DNA of 46,175 nucleotides from JAQBDA01 sp041301185 (GCA_041301185.1 JBFYSV010000194.1:1-46175), one strand, 5' to 3'. Shown: positions 24,343 to 33,723, counted from the first letter of the stretch. The notes: generated from the letters alone by a model not told the origin. Numbers and translations are program-made.

Positions 24343-25725
24343 GTGGATAGCTCGGAAAATATTAACGATGCGGATGTTGCGATTATCGGTGGTGGACTTG
24401 CTGGCAGCGAAGCAGCCTGGCAGGCAGCTGAGCGAGGCTTGAAGGTCAGGTTATATGAGATGCGCCCGCAGGTGTCTACGGGCGCTCATGTTGGATCATC
24501 TCTGGCAGAGCTTGTCTGTTCTAATTCGCTCGGTTCAAATCTTGCTGACCGCGCTTCCGGTTTGCTTAAAAAAGAGTTGCGAATATTGGGATCGTTGCTT
24601 GTCCGTATTGCAGATGAGACTGCATTGCCTGCCGGAGGTGCACTGGCGGTGGATCGGGAGGCATTTGCCAGGCAGGTATCTGCAGCCCTGGAAAACCATC
24701 CCAATATCCAAATAACGCGCCAGGAAGTGAGGGAAATCCTACCAGGCCTGGTAATCGTAGCCAGCGGACCGCTGACATCCCCCGCACTCTCCCATGCGAT
24801 AGCTCAGCTAACTGGTCAAGAGCACCTGTATTTTTTTGATGCAATTGCTCCTATCGTCACGCTCGAATCGATTGATATGAGGATCGCATACCGGGCTTCT
24901 CGGTATGGGCGGGGCGTGCAGGATACGGGAGATTACATTAATTGTCCATTCAGCGAGCCCGAGTATCGCCAGTTTATCGATGAGCTTAATCGAGCAGAAC
25001 GAATTCAACTGAGAGATTTCGAGCTAATCCTGGAATCCAGCGTGAAGGGCGGCGTGAAAGCCGGCGCGCATCGCTTCTTCGAAGCCTGCCTGCCAGTCGA
25101 AATCTTGTCCAGGCGTGGGCCACAATCGCTGGCATTTGGCCCGATGCGTCCGGTTGGATTATCCGACCCCCGGACGGGTAAGCGCCCGTACGCGGTCGTC
25201 CAGTTGCGCCAGGATAACCTGGCTGACACGCTGTACAATCTGGTCGGGTTCCAGACTAACCTGACCTTTCCTGAGCAACAGCGTGTCTTCAGACTGATAC
25301 CTGGACTGGAAAATGCTGAATTTGTCCGTTATGGACAGATGCACCGCAATACATTTATCTTTTCGCCCGCATATTTACGCCCAACACTTCAGTTTGTAAG
25401 CCGTGATGATCTCCTCTTTGCGGGGCAGATCACTGGTGTGGAAGGTTATGCTGGTAATATTGCCACCGGGTTATTGGCAGGCATCAATGCTGCCAGGGTC
25501 CATCACAAACTCGAACCGCTGGTTTTACCCACTACCAGCATGCTGGGAGCTTTATGCCATTATGTCACCCATGCCAGCCCGGCGGATTTCCAGCCAATGA
25601 AGGCTAACTTCGGTATATTGCCTGCCTTAGAGGAGTATTATGCGGGCAAGCGGGAGAGAGGTATGGCTTATGCGCAGCGGGCATTTAGTGAATTGATTGA
25701 TTACTGGAAGAGGAGAGATGATTAG
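24343..25725 (+). CDS. trmFO: Methylenetetrahydrofolate--tRNA (uracil-54-C5) methyltransferase TrmFO
   Basis: TrmFO makes ribothymidine at tRNA position 54 using methylene-THF and FADH2. The 460-residue protein has the FAD dinucleotide fold VAIIGGGLAGSEAAWQAAERG, then YEMRP, ELVCSNSLGSN (with conserved Cys), GALAVDREAF, FDAIAPIV, CPFSEPEY, EACLPVEI with RRGPQSLAFGPMRPVGL, and GQITGVEGYAGNIATGLLAGINAA. These are family hallmarks and the length is normal. GTG at 24343 leaves a ten-residue lead to the FAD motif and fits the -10 box; ATG at 24292 is the alternative. The stop overlaps the next start by 8 bases. Confidence 0.95.
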   Translation: MDSSENINDADVAIIGGGLAGSEAAWQAAERGLKVRLYEMRPQVSTGAHVGSSLAELVCSNSLGSNLADRASGLLKKELRILGSLLVRIADETALPAGGALAVDREAFARQVSAALENHPNIQITRQEVREILPGLVIVASGPLTSPALSHAIAQLTGQEHLYFFDAIAPIVTLESIDMRIAYRASRYGRGVQDTGDYINCPFSEPEYRQFIDELNRAERIQLRDFELILESSVKGGVKAGAHRFFEACLPVEILSRRGPQSLAFGPMRPVGLSDPRTGKRPYAVVQLRQDNLADTLYNLVGFQTNLTFPEQQRVFRLIPGLENAEFVRYGQMHRNTFIFSPAYLRPTLQFVSRDDLLFAGQITGVEGYAGNIATGLLAGINAARVHHKLEPLVLPTTSMLGALCHYVTHASPADFQPMKANFGILPALEEYYAGKRERGMAYAQRAFSELIDYWKRRDD

Positions 25726-26617
25726 ACTTAGCAACCTGATCAGAGTGATACCGGGTATCATTCTTGTGCTTTCATTAATAATTCCGGCAATATTCCTGGC
25801 GAGCTGCCAGCAAGCTGTCAATACGGATTTTGATGGGAGCCGTGCTTTCGCGGATGTTGAATATCAGGCATCTCTTGGTGCCCGGGTACCGGGCTCGCAA
25901 GCCCACATCCAGGTGCAAGAATATATCCAGTCCGAGCTGAAAGATGCCGGTTGGTCTGCTGATATCCAGCTGGCAGAAATGATGGGTCACCCAATTTCCA
26001 ATATCATCGGCAAAAAAGGAGAGGGAAAGCCCTGGATTATCCTGGGTGCTCATTATGACTCCCGGTTGATTGCCGACAAGGACCCGGATCCCGCTAATCG
26101 TACCCTGCCAGTGCCTGGAGCGAATGATGGAGCCTCGGGAGTAGCAATATTACTGGAATTGGCACGCACGCTGCCAGACCTGGATATGGAAATCTGGTTG
26201 GTGTTTTTCGATGCGGAAGATAACGGCAATATTCCAGGTTGGGATTGGATCTTGGGCTCGAATGCATTTGTTCAGCAACTAACCCGAGCACCGGAGGCTG
26301 TGGTTATCCTAGATATGCTTGGGGATGCGGATTTAAACATCCATTACGAGCGAAACTCTGATCCTGTACTTTCCGCCCAAATCTGGCAAAAGGCAGCCGA
26401 GTTGGGGTATGAGGAATATTTTATACCCACCCAGAAATATAGTATTCTGGATGATCATACGCCCTTTTTGAACGCTGGTATCCCCGCGGTGGACATCATT
26501 GACTTCGACTACTCCTACTATCACACCATCGAGGATACCCCGGATAAGGTCTCTGCAGATAGCTTGAAGGCAGTGGGCGAGACAGTTCGCGCCTGGTTGG
26601 AGAGCTTGGAGCAGTAG
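25718..26617 (+). CDS. M28-family lipoprotein, glutaminyl-peptide cyclotransferase-like
   Basis: A 299-residue zinc hydrolase-fold protein. The N-terminus is a lipoprotein signal (AIFLASC, lipidation at C30). The M28 metal site is visible as H112 with Asp in AHYDSR, D137 in GANDGASG, E167 in FFDAEDNG, and the later His in YSYYHTIEDTPDKVS. The single-zinc glutaminyl cyclases share the IDFDY...HT..DT.DK ending, seen here as IDFDYSYYHTIEDTPDK, so cyclisation of N-terminal Gln is a better guess than general aminopeptidase activity. AGGAGAG precedes the ATG at 25718, and the start lies inside the end of trmFO. Confidence 0.82.
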   Translation: MIRLSNLIRVIPGIILVLSLIIPAIFLASCQQAVNTDFDGSRAFADVEYQASLGARVPGSQAHIQVQEYIQSELKDAGWSADIQLAEMMGHPISNIIGKKGEGKPWIILGAHYDSRLIADKDPDPANRTLPVPGANDGASGVAILLELARTLPDLDMEIWLVFFDAEDNGNIPGWDWILGSNAFVQQLTRAPEAVVILDMLGDADLNIHYERNSDPVLSAQIWQKAAELGYEEYFIPTQKYSILDDHTPFLNAGIPAVDIIDFDYSYYHTIEDTPDKVSADSLKAVGETVRAWLESLEQ

Positions 26618-26648
26618 GGCGGATCCCGTGTGCTGTCGGTGGGCGAGC

Positions 26649-26687
26649 GTTTATCGTATTGGCAAAAGCGATAAACTGGCGTAAACT
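26649..26687 (+). promoter_or_regulatory. Histidine kinase promoter framed by an inverted repeat
   Basis: TTGGCA (26659-26664) and TAAACT (26682-26687) are separated by 17 bp. GTTTATCG (26649-26656) and CGATAAAC (26669-26676) are exact reverse complements flanking the -35 box, a likely operator. The predicted start near 26694 leaves about 4 bases before the ATG. Confidence 0.45.
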
Positions 26688-26697
26688 ATATCTCGTC

Positions 26698-27963
26698 ATG
26701 CCAGTATTAGATGATTTGCGGCAAATACGCTCAGCATGGATCAGCAAAATTTCCAACCGCCTGGCGCGAGGTGAGGGTTTGCGAGCCAGTCTGCGCGATG
26801 AGCTCGAGCAGTTTTATGGACGCTTAATCCAATCCGTGGAGAGCGGCGATCCAGCCTGGATAAACCCTGTAATTGCTCAATGGGTACAGGCGCGTACGAC
26901 CAGTGAGCTGGAGGAGAATAAATCCAGCCTTGGTCCAGTGATAGACCAATTGCTCTTCCTTAGCTACGAGACCGCGAACGAGAACCTGGATTCAGCGGCA
27001 GCCCTAGATCTAATTGGAGCGGTGCTGCCAATCTACTCGCACGCCTTTGATTATGCGGCTAATTTAGAAATAGATTTGCGTATAGACCATATTACCGCTG
27101 AGCTGGAAAAAGCACGCGACGTATTGGAAAGGCTGGATAAGAGCAAATCGGATTTCATCTCAATCGCTGCCCACGAGTTAAAGACTCCGCTCACTTTGAT
27201 TGAGGGCTATGCTGCAATGCTGGAGGAGCAGATCAAGCAAAGTCCAATTCAAGCAGATACCATGCTAAAGGGAATCGATAATGGCACCCGTCGTTTGCAA
27301 GAGATCATCGATGATATGATCGATGTTTCGTTGATCGATAACAATCTCCTTGCTCTGAATTTCCAACCACTCTGGCTGAATCGCTTGTTGGATGTGATCA
27401 GTCAGGAAGTCCAGCAAACCGTTACGGATCGCGATTTAGAATTGACCATCCGGCGGTTTGCGGGTAGTGATGAGATGATATTTGCTGATTCAGAACGGAT
27501 TTATCAGGCATTGCGGAATGTTATCCAAAATGCAATCAAGTTCACTCCGGATGGTGGAATGATCCATGTAGACGGGCGTAAGTTGCCTGGCTTTGTCGAA
27601 ATCATCATTCAAGATACTGGGATTGGGATAGACGTAGAGAATCACACCAAAATATTTGAAAAGTTTGGCCGTTTGGGTAGTGTATCGCTGCATTCTAGCG
27701 GTAAAACAAAATTCAAGGGCGGTGGACCGGGGTTGGGCTTGCCTATCACCAAAGGGATCATCGAGGCTCATGGCGGCGCGATCTGGGTAGAATCGGATGG
27801 ATACGACGAGGTCCGCTGCCCGGGAACCACATTCCACATCTTGATCCCTTTCAGGAAAGAGCCGCCTGAAGAAAATATTGCCCGGTTCTTCAGCGCCCGA
27901 GCGATTATGAACCGAGAAAAACCTATCGAGTTTGCGAAACCAGATTCTGTAGAGGAGAATTGA
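26698..27963 (+). CDS. Soluble sensor histidine kinase
   Basis: A 421-residue kinase without membrane helices. The N-terminal 130 residues are helical and resemble the RsbRD-type N-terminal sensor (WISKISNRLARG...). A short coiled coil (ITAELEKARDVLERLDKSK) leads into HisKA with the phospho-acceptor His in FISIAAHELKTPLTLIEG. HATPase_c has the N box NVIQNAIKFTPDGG, G1 DTGIGID and G2 GGGPGLGLPITKGIIEAHGG. The ATG at 26698 fits the promoter; a TTG at 26659 overlaps the -35 box and is rejected. No cognate response regulator is adjacent, so it is an orphan kinase. hflX follows after 10 bases. Confidence 0.88.
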   Translation: MPVLDDLRQIRSAWISKISNRLARGEGLRASLRDELEQFYGRLIQSVESGDPAWINPVIAQWVQARTTSELEENKSSLGPVIDQLLFLSYETANENLDSAAALDLIGAVLPIYSHAFDYAANLEIDLRIDHITAELEKARDVLERLDKSKSDFISIAAHELKTPLTLIEGYAAMLEEQIKQSPIQADTMLKGIDNGTRRLQEIIDDMIDVSLIDNNLLALNFQPLWLNRLLDVISQEVQQTVTDRDLELTIRRFAGSDEMIFADSERIYQALRNVIQNAIKFTPDGGMIHVDGRKLPGFVEIIIQDTGIGIDVENHTKIFEKFGRLGSVSLHSSGKTKFKGGGPGLGLPITKGIIEAHGGAIWVESDGYDEVRCPGTTFHILIPFRKEPPEENIARFFSARAIMNREKPIEFAKPDSVEEN

Positions 27964-27973
27964 TAAACCCAGT

Positions 27974-29296
27974 ATGGCAAAAAAGACACCTGAGCCCACC
28001 ACACGTCCCCGGGAGCGGGCTTTCCTGGTTGGCGTTGAGTTGAAGGGGAGAGAAGAGCTTCTATCATTGGATGATTCACTGATGGAGTTGGCATTGCTTG
28101 CAGACACAGCCGGCTTGAATGTTGTCGGTCAGGCAACGCAGCGATTGGAGCAGCCAAACTCCCAGACATTCATCGGACCAGGTAAAGTCGAAGAAGTGAA
28201 GGCGCTTGTGATCGAGTTGGGTGCTGAAGTCATTCTCTTCGATGAAGAGCTAAACCCTCGCCACCTGCGTGAGCTTGAGAAAATATTTGGGGAGGATGTC
28301 CGGATATTAGACCGGACTGCGCTCATACTGGATATTTTCGCTCAGCATGCTGCGACGCGTGAAGGCGCATTGCAGGTTGAACTGGCGCAGTACGAATATC
28401 GTCTGCCACGCCTGACCAGAGCCTGGACACACCTGGCGCGCCAGGCTGGCGGTGGTGGCGGTCGTTCTGGCGGAGTGGGCGGGGTAGGGTTGCGCGGTCC
28501 CGGTGAGACGCAGCTTGAAGTTGACCGGCGAGACATCCGGCGCAGGATCAGCCATTTAAAGAGCGAGCTGGAGAAAGTGCGCACCCATCGCCAGCAATAC
28601 CGGGCGAGACGAAAGCGTTCTCGGATACCTGTGGTTGCACTGGTTGGATACACAAATGCTGGAAAATCCACTCTGCTTAATCACCTGGCTGGGGCGGATG
28701 TCCTGGTTGCCGACCAGCTCTTTGCCACCCTGGACCCAACCACCCGCCGGGTAGAGCTACCAGGCGGGAACCTGGCGTTATTCACGGATACGGTTGGCTT
28801 CATACAAAAGTTGCCAACGGCATTGGTCGCTGCGTTTCGAGCCACCCTCGAAGAGATTGCTGAAGCAGACCTGTTACTGCATATCATCGATGTTACCCAC
28901 CCCAACGCACATGCTCAGGCAGATGCAGTCTTGCAGACCCTGGGTGAGATCGAAGCCGATCATATCCCGGTGGTAACAGCACTCAATAAGATCGACCGTC
29001 TGCCTGATCCCGAAATTGCCACAGCAGCCCTGGACCAATATCCTTCATCTGTAGCCATTTCAGCGCTGACTGGTGAAGGTATCCCTAAGCTGTTGGAGGT
29101 GGTTAACCGGCATTTGTATGAAGATTACACCCCGGTTACCGTACGTTTACCCTATCAAGAAGGCAGTCTGATCGCCTTATTCCACGATCAGGGTCAGGTA
29201 GAGCGGGTTGAGCAAGTCCATGGTGGAACAGTGCTTGCCGGGCGTCTACCCGGGCGCCTTTTAGCAAGATACCAGCCTTTTGTGGTGAAGGGTTGA
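27974..29296 (+). CDS. hflX: Ribosome-associated GTPase HflX
   Basis: HflX splits or rescues stalled ribosomes. The 440-residue protein has the N-terminal HflX domain (TFIGPGKVEEVKALV and LFDEELNPRHLRELE), then a Gly-rich loop and GPGETQLEVDRR. The G domain has GYTNAGKSTLLN (G1), TLDPTTRRVEL (G2), DTVGFIQKLP (G3) and NKIDRL (G4). Length is typical (about 430). It is co-directional with the histidine kinase 10 bases upstream. Confidence 0.95.
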   Translation: MAKKTPEPTTRPRERAFLVGVELKGREELLSLDDSLMELALLADTAGLNVVGQATQRLEQPNSQTFIGPGKVEEVKALVIELGAEVILFDEELNPRHLRELEKIFGEDVRILDRTALILDIFAQHAATREGALQVELAQYEYRLPRLTRAWTHLARQAGGGGGRSGGVGGVGLRGPGETQLEVDRRDIRRRISHLKSELEKVRTHRQQYRARRKRSRIPVVALVGYTNAGKSTLLNHLAGADVLVADQLFATLDPTTRRVELPGGNLALFTDTVGFIQKLPTALVAAFRATLEEIAEADLLLHIIDVTHPNAHAQADAVLQTLGEIEADHIPVVTALNKIDRLPDPEIATAALDQYPSSVAISALTGEGIPKLLEVVNRHLYEDYTPVTVRLPYQEGSLIALFHDQGQVERVEQVHGGTVLAGRLPGRLLARYQPFVVKG

Positions 29297-29337
29297 TGTG
29301 GTGATATGTTCAGAAAATGATCCGGTTAGGTGAGTAG

Positions 29338-29544
29338 ATGCAGAAATTCAGCCGCTTTTTGGATAGAATCTCGGAATTCTTGGCTGCTCGGAAAGGGCTG
29401 TTGCCATTGATTGGGCTTTTGCTAGTTGTTATTAATTTTATTCTACAGTTTTTTTCAATAGGTTGGATTGCTGAGAGCAACCTTCTTTTGCACCTGGGTC
29501 TGATTCTGGCGATTATCGGTTTTCTACTCGCCTGGGCATTATGA
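29338..29544 (+). CDS. Small two-helix membrane protein, unknown
   Basis: A 68-residue protein: a charged N-terminus (MQKFSRFLDRISEFLAARKG) and two hydrophobic segments (about 21-45 and 48-68) separated by the short polar AESN. I do not recognise a family. The reading frame is supported by its strongly membrane-like composition, its own spacing after hflX and the terminator directly downstream. The ribosome site is weak (AGGTGAG). Confidence 0.6.
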   Translation: MQKFSRFLDRISEFLAARKGLLPLIGLLLVVINFILQFFSIGWIAESNLLLHLGLILAIIGFLLAWAL

Positions 29545-29551
29545 ATATGAG

Positions 29552-29589
29552 AACGTGGCTACCAATTCTCTGGCAACCACGTTTTTGTT
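29552..29589 (+). terminator. Rho-independent terminator after the hflX transcript
   Basis: AACGTGG (29552-29558) pairs exactly with CCACGTT (29577-29583), and the stem extends inward with two mismatches to TACCA/TGGCA. TTTTTGTT follows at once. It ends the plus-strand transcript between convergent genes; the other strand lacks a T-run. Confidence 0.8.
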
Positions 29590-31230
29590 CTAAATCTTGG
29601 GTCCAGCCGCCCTGACTTCGGGTGGTGAGCCATCCTCAAAGTGCTTGAAGTTATCGATGAAACGCGAGGCCAGCGAGCGGTACCGTTTCATGTATGCGTC
29701 GCGGCTTGGCCAGGATATGGCGGGATCGAGTACATTATCGGGCACATCCGGGCATTGTTTTGGTACCTGGAAACCAAAAATGGGATCGGTGAAGTATTCC
29801 ACATTTAATAAATCCCCGTTCAGTGCAGAATTCAACATTGCTCGGGTGTAACGGATGCTGATGCGTTTACCCACCCCATACGGACCCCCCACCCAACCAG
29901 TATTGAGCAGCCAGCAGTTGACTCCGTAGCGTAGTATTTTTCGTTTCAGCAGGTCGGCATAATAGGCCGGGTGATGAACCATGAACGGGCCACCAAAGCA
30001 GGCGCTAAATGTGATTTCAGGCTCTTCACCCAGTCCAATTTCTGTACCACCGACCTTGGCAGTATAGCCCGAGATAAAATGGTATAGTGCCTGGTCTGGC
30101 GTTAATTTTGCGATGGGGGGCATTACACCAGACGCGTCACAAGTTAGCAGGATAATGTTTTTTGGGTGACCGCCCATCTTCTCTGGCAGCGAATTCTCGA
30201 TAAAATCCAATGGGTAAGAGGCACGCGTGTTCTCGGTCAAGGTGTCATCATCCAGGTCGATCAGGCGGGTCACTGGATCAAAGACGACATTTTCTAGGAC
30301 GGTGCCAAACTTGCGCGTACAGGCAAAGATTTGCGGCTCTGCAGTTTGAGATAGGGCGATGACTTTGGCGTAGCAGCCGCCCTCAAAGTTGAAGACACCT
30401 TCGTCGCTCCAGCCGTGCTCATCATCACCAATCAGCCTGCGGGTCGGGTCTGCAGATAGCGTGGTCTTGCCAGTACCGGAAAGCCCAAAGAACAGTGCCA
30501 CATCCCCATCTTTACCCATGTTCGCTGAACAATGCATCGTCATGACACCGTCCAGCGGCAGCAGGTAGTTCATAATGGTAAAGATGGATTTCTTAATTTC
30601 ACCCGCATATCCAGAATTGCCAACGATACATAGTTTCTGATCAAAACTCAGAGCGATCACGGTCTGACCCGGCGTGTTGTCAACTTGTGGAAAGGCTTTG
30701 AAACTGGGCGTGGCGATCAAGGTGAAATCAGGCACATGACGGCGGTATTCGTCTGCTGTTCTTGGCAGTATAAACATATTCCGAGCAAACAGGCTGTGCC
30801 AGGCATGCTCAGTGATGATCCGGATCGAGAGCCGGTAATTTGGATCTGCGCCCGCATAACAATCTTGCACAAAGATATCCCGACCTTGCAAGAAGCCCTG
30901 TATGCGGCTGAATAGCTCGTTGAACTTTTCGGCGCTGTAGGGTCGATTGTACTGCCCCCACCAGATATTATTCTCGGTACTCGATTCCCGAACGACGAAT
31001 TTGTCGCTGGCGGCGCGGGCAGTGTGCACGCCAGTGTTGACCACCAAGGGTCCCGCCTGGGTGATCTTGCCTTCGTTGCGGAAGACGGCCTCTTCATAGA
31101 GGGACTCATTGGGTAGATTCCAATACACTTTTCGCAGGTTGGTCAGACCATGGTGGTCCAATCCGAAGTCACTTCTTATGGCGCCTGCTTGAGCCTCGGC
31201 TGGGGTTTTGATGTCCAGGATGTTGTTCAT
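29590..31230 (-). CDS. pckA: ATP-dependent phosphoenolpyruvate carboxykinase
   Basis: Converts oxaloacetate and ATP to PEP, CO2 and ADP (or the reverse). The 546-residue protein shows FGLSGTGKTTLSADP (kinase-1a P-loop), IGDDEHGWSDEGVFNFEGGCYAK (kinase-2 and metal site, Asp/His), the PEPCK-specific QNYRL-like AGADPNYRLSIRII with VRESSTENNIWWGQ, and LNTGWVGGPYGVGKRI. The ATP-type features and length rule out the GTP enzyme. ATG at 31230 overlaps the aspC stop by 4 bases (ATGA), so aminotransferase and carboxykinase are co-translated, both using oxaloacetate. Confidence 0.95.
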   Translation of the reverse strand: MNNILDIKTPAEAQAGAIRSDFGLDHHGLTNLRKVYWNLPNESLYEEAVFRNEGKITQAGPLVVNTGVHTARAASDKFVVRESSTENNIWWGQYNRPYSAEKFNELFSRIQGFLQGRDIFVQDCYAGADPNYRLSIRIITEHAWHSLFARNMFILPRTADEYRRHVPDFTLIATPSFKAFPQVDNTPGQTVIALSFDQKLCIVGNSGYAGEIKKSIFTIMNYLLPLDGVMTMHCSANMGKDGDVALFFGLSGTGKTTLSADPTRRLIGDDEHGWSDEGVFNFEGGCYAKVIALSQTAEPQIFACTRKFGTVLENVVFDPVTRLIDLDDDTLTENTRASYPLDFIENSLPEKMGGHPKNIILLTCDASGVMPPIAKLTPDQALYHFISGYTAKVGGTEIGLGEEPEITFSACFGGPFMVHHPAYYADLLKRKILRYGVNCWLLNTGWVGGPYGVGKRISIRYTRAMLNSALNGDLLNVEYFTDPIFGFQVPKQCPDVPDNVLDPAISWPSRDAYMKRYRSLASRFIDNFKHFEDGSPPEVRAAGPKI

Positions 31231-32459
31231 AGCCAATCTCTAATCAACTTGCGGTCGCCAATGTAGATCTCGTTAGGAGAGTTCGGATCCAAAGCCCATT
31301 TGATGCGTTCGATGGCGGTGGTGATATCTTTGATCGTACCGGCGTAGCTCAGGCGCAAATGTCCTTCCATGCCAAACTCTTTACCAGGAACCGTCACGAC
31401 CAGGGCTTTCTTCAACAGGAACTTTGACAATTCCACCGAGTCTTTCGCGATGCTGGATGGGCAATAGGCTCGAAAATCAGGCAAGCAGTAGAATGTACCA
31501 CCAGGCTTATTGATTTTGATCCCGTTAAAGGCACGTAGTTCCTGGATGATCACATTGCGGTTGTTCTCGAATGATAATCGGAGATTTTCGACCACGCTTT
31601 GCATGCCGGTCAGGGCACCTTCGGCAGCTGCTTGCAAAACTACGGATGTGCAAGACGTGGTTTGTGCCTGGACATTGTACATGATCTCCACCAGTTTCCT
31701 GGGCGCTACCACCCAGCCGATGCGAAAGCCAGTCATTCCATACAGCTTGGAGACCCCGTTCACTACGATGATCATTGAGGACTCTAAGTCCTGATTGGTG
31801 AACCGGTAAGCTGGGGGAGCCCTGCGATTATCAAAGACCAGCTTGTGATAGATATCATCCATGATCAGATAGATTTTTCGCTGCTCGCAAAAAGCAACGA
31901 TTTCGTTGATGAATTCCTCTGAAAAAAGCTCGCCAGATGGGTTGTTGGGACTATTAACAATGATCGCTTTGGTATAAGAGCTGACCAACCGGCGGATATC
32001 TTCCATCCGAGGATGGAAAGTACCGTCTTCAGGGGTCACAATGACGGGAATTCCGTACACCATCTTGACCATCTCTGGATAGCTGACCCAGTAAGGAGCC
32101 AGGATGATGACTTCATCTTGGGGATTAAGCAGCGTGAACAGGATGTTGAAGAGAGACTGCTTAGCACCAGCTGAAACAATAATATTTTCTGGCGCGACCA
32201 GTTTATCGTAATTCTCCTCGGTATAGCGGATGATTGCCTTTTTTAATCCAGGCGTGCCATCCGGGGGGGTGTACTTGATATCGCCTGAAGTCAATTTTGC
32301 TGCTGAGCTGAGTATGGCAGTGATGGGGGCTTTGTTCTTGGGCTCGCCGATGCCCATATTTATAACCGGCTCGCCCTTTTCCCGCAAAATCCGGGCTTCC
32401 TCGTTCAGCGCAAATGTAGGCGATTCTGCAATGGACCTTGCCAGCTGGCTTATACTCAT
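31227..32459 (-). CDS. aspC: Class I PLP aminotransferase, aspartate aminotransferase type
   Basis: A 410-residue fold-type I aminotransferase that would interconvert aspartate and oxaloacetate with 2-oxoglutarate/glutamate. Seen motifs: MGIGEPKNKAP, YTPPDGTPGLKKAI, SAGAKQSLFNI, VNSPNNPSGELFSEEF (PLP-contacting Asn), DDIYHKLVF (Asp/Tyr) and NGVSKLYGMTGFRIGW, whose Lys forms the Schiff base. Gly-Glu-Pro near the N-terminus is the subgroup I-gamma pattern. Coupling to pckA supports aspartate over other substrates, though it remains inferred. The C-terminus carries about 20 extra residues after the usual end. Confidence 0.85.
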   Translation of the reverse strand: MSISQLARSIAESPTFALNEEARILREKGEPVINMGIGEPKNKAPITAILSSAAKLTSGDIKYTPPDGTPGLKKAIIRYTEENYDKLVAPENIIVSAGAKQSLFNILFTLLNPQDEVIILAPYWVSYPEMVKMVYGIPVIVTPEDGTFHPRMEDIRRLVSSYTKAIIVNSPNNPSGELFSEEFINEIVAFCEQRKIYLIMDDIYHKLVFDNRRAPPAYRFTNQDLESSMIIVVNGVSKLYGMTGFRIGWVVAPRKLVEIMYNVQAQTTSCTSVVLQAAAEGALTGMQSVVENLRLSFENNRNVIIQELRAFNGIKINKPGGTFYCLPDFRAYCPSSIAKDSVELSKFLLKKALVVTVPGKEFGMEGHLRLSYAGTIKDITTAIERIKWALDPNSPNEIYIGDRKLIRDWL

Positions 32460-32489
32460 GGGGTCATCAAACTCCTGTTATTTATGGAA

Positions 32490-32518
32490 AGTGTATACCG
32501 AATGATTCCCAACGTCAA
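32490..32518 (-). promoter_or_regulatory. aspC-pckA promoter
   Basis: On the minus strand TTGACG (32518-32513, 5 of 6) and TACACT (32495-32490, 4 of 6) are 17 bp apart, with a predicted start near 32483. AGGAG lies between it and the ATG. This gives aspC-pckA its own transcript separate from the decarboxylase operon. Confidence 0.55.
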
Positions 32519-32595
32519 TGAGATAAATCGAAGTCGTGGAAGAATATAGAATTGGGCTGGTCTCCGAACAATTTTGATGGATTACAGCCAGCCGA

Positions 32596-33723
32596 TTAGA
32601 GGTATCCGCTAACCAGGGCTAAGAGAATGCCGCCCGCCATAACGCTCCCAAGCTGACCGGCTGTATTGGCCCCCATCGCGTGCATTAGGATGTAATTCTC
32701 GAAGTCCTCATCCTGGGCGACCCTGGCTACCAGACGCCCTGCCATTGGGAAAGCACTGATCCCTGCCGCGCCAATCAAAGGATTGATGGCTCCGCGGCTC
32801 ACAACTCGCATAAATTTACCGAACAGCAAACCTGCAACGGTATCCAAAACGAACGCGATCAAACCCAGGATCAAGATTTGGATGGTTGTCCAGTTAAGAA
32901 AGCTATTTGCGCTCATGGTTGAGCCAATCGTGATGCCTAAAAACAGGGTAGCGACGTTGGCGATTTCGTTCTGGGCAGATTGGCTCAGGCGATCTACGAC
33001 ACCGCTTTCCCGAAGCAAGTTTCCCAGCATGAGCATGCTGATGAGAGGAACAGCTTCAGGGATTAGTAATCCGATAACCAGAGTAATCAGTACCGGGAAG
33101 ATGATTCTCGCCCTGCGAGTCACCGGGCGAGGTGTGTATTCCATCTTGATCCGTCTCTCTGCTTTGGTGGTAAGCAATTTCATCAGAGGTGGCTGAATGA
33201 TCGGAACCAGGCTCATGTAGGAATATGCAGCTACCGCGATCGGTGCCAGCAGGGATGGCGCCAATTTGGTAGCGACAAAGATGGATGTAGGACCGTCAAT
33301 AGCTCCAATCACGCCGATTGAGGCAGCTTCATTGAGAGGAAAACCTAATAGACTGGCCAGAATCAGCGTGCCAAAAATCCCAAATTGGCCTGCTGCACCC
33401 AGCAATACCATCCGGGGTTGAGAGAGCAGAGGGCTAAAATCGATCATGGCGCCCACCCCGATGAAGATCAGCAGCGGAAAAAGCTCTGTGCTGATCCCAA
33501 CCCGGTATAGAAGCGTGAATAGCCCACCCCCTTCCGACATACCGGTCAGAGGGATATTCGCCAGGATACACCCAAAGCCGATCGGTAAGAGCAACATTGG
33601 CTCATACTCTTTCAAGACTGCCAGGGCGATCAGTATACTTCCCACCGTGATCATTACCGCGTTTCCTACGGTGAAGCTGCTTAACCCTTTCGTGAGTTCA
33701 GACAGGAGATTATTGATATCCAT
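32596..33723 (-). CDS. Na+-transporting decarboxylase beta subunit (OadB/MmdB/GcdB)
   Basis: This 375-residue multi-span membrane protein is the Na+ channel/decarboxylase part of biotin-dependent decarboxylase pumps. It releases CO2 from carboxybiotin and exports about two Na+. Diagnostic stretches are LLLPIGFGCILANIP, LIFIGVGAMIDFSPLL, GVIGAIDGPTSIFVATKLAP (essential Asp), AAYSYMSLVPIIQPP, SMLMLGNLLRESGVVDRLS, GSTMSANSFLNW and NPLIGAAGISAFPMAGR. About nine to eleven helices can be drawn. It follows the biotin carrier by 16 bases. Confidence 0.94.
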   Translation of the reverse strand: MDINNLLSELTKGLSSFTVGNAVMITVGSILIALAVLKEYEPMLLLPIGFGCILANIPLTGMSEGGGLFTLLYRVGISTELFPLLIFIGVGAMIDFSPLLSQPRMVLLGAAGQFGIFGTLILASLLGFPLNEAASIGVIGAIDGPTSIFVATKLAPSLLAPIAVAAYSYMSLVPIIQPPLMKLLTTKAERRIKMEYTPRPVTRRARIIFPVLITLVIGLLIPEAVPLISMLMLGNLLRESGVVDRLSQSAQNEIANVATLFLGITIGSTMSANSFLNWTTIQILILGLIAFVLDTVAGLLFGKFMRVVSRGAINPLIGAAGISAFPMAGRLVARVAQDEDFENYILMHAMGANTAGQLGSVMAGGILLALVSGYL

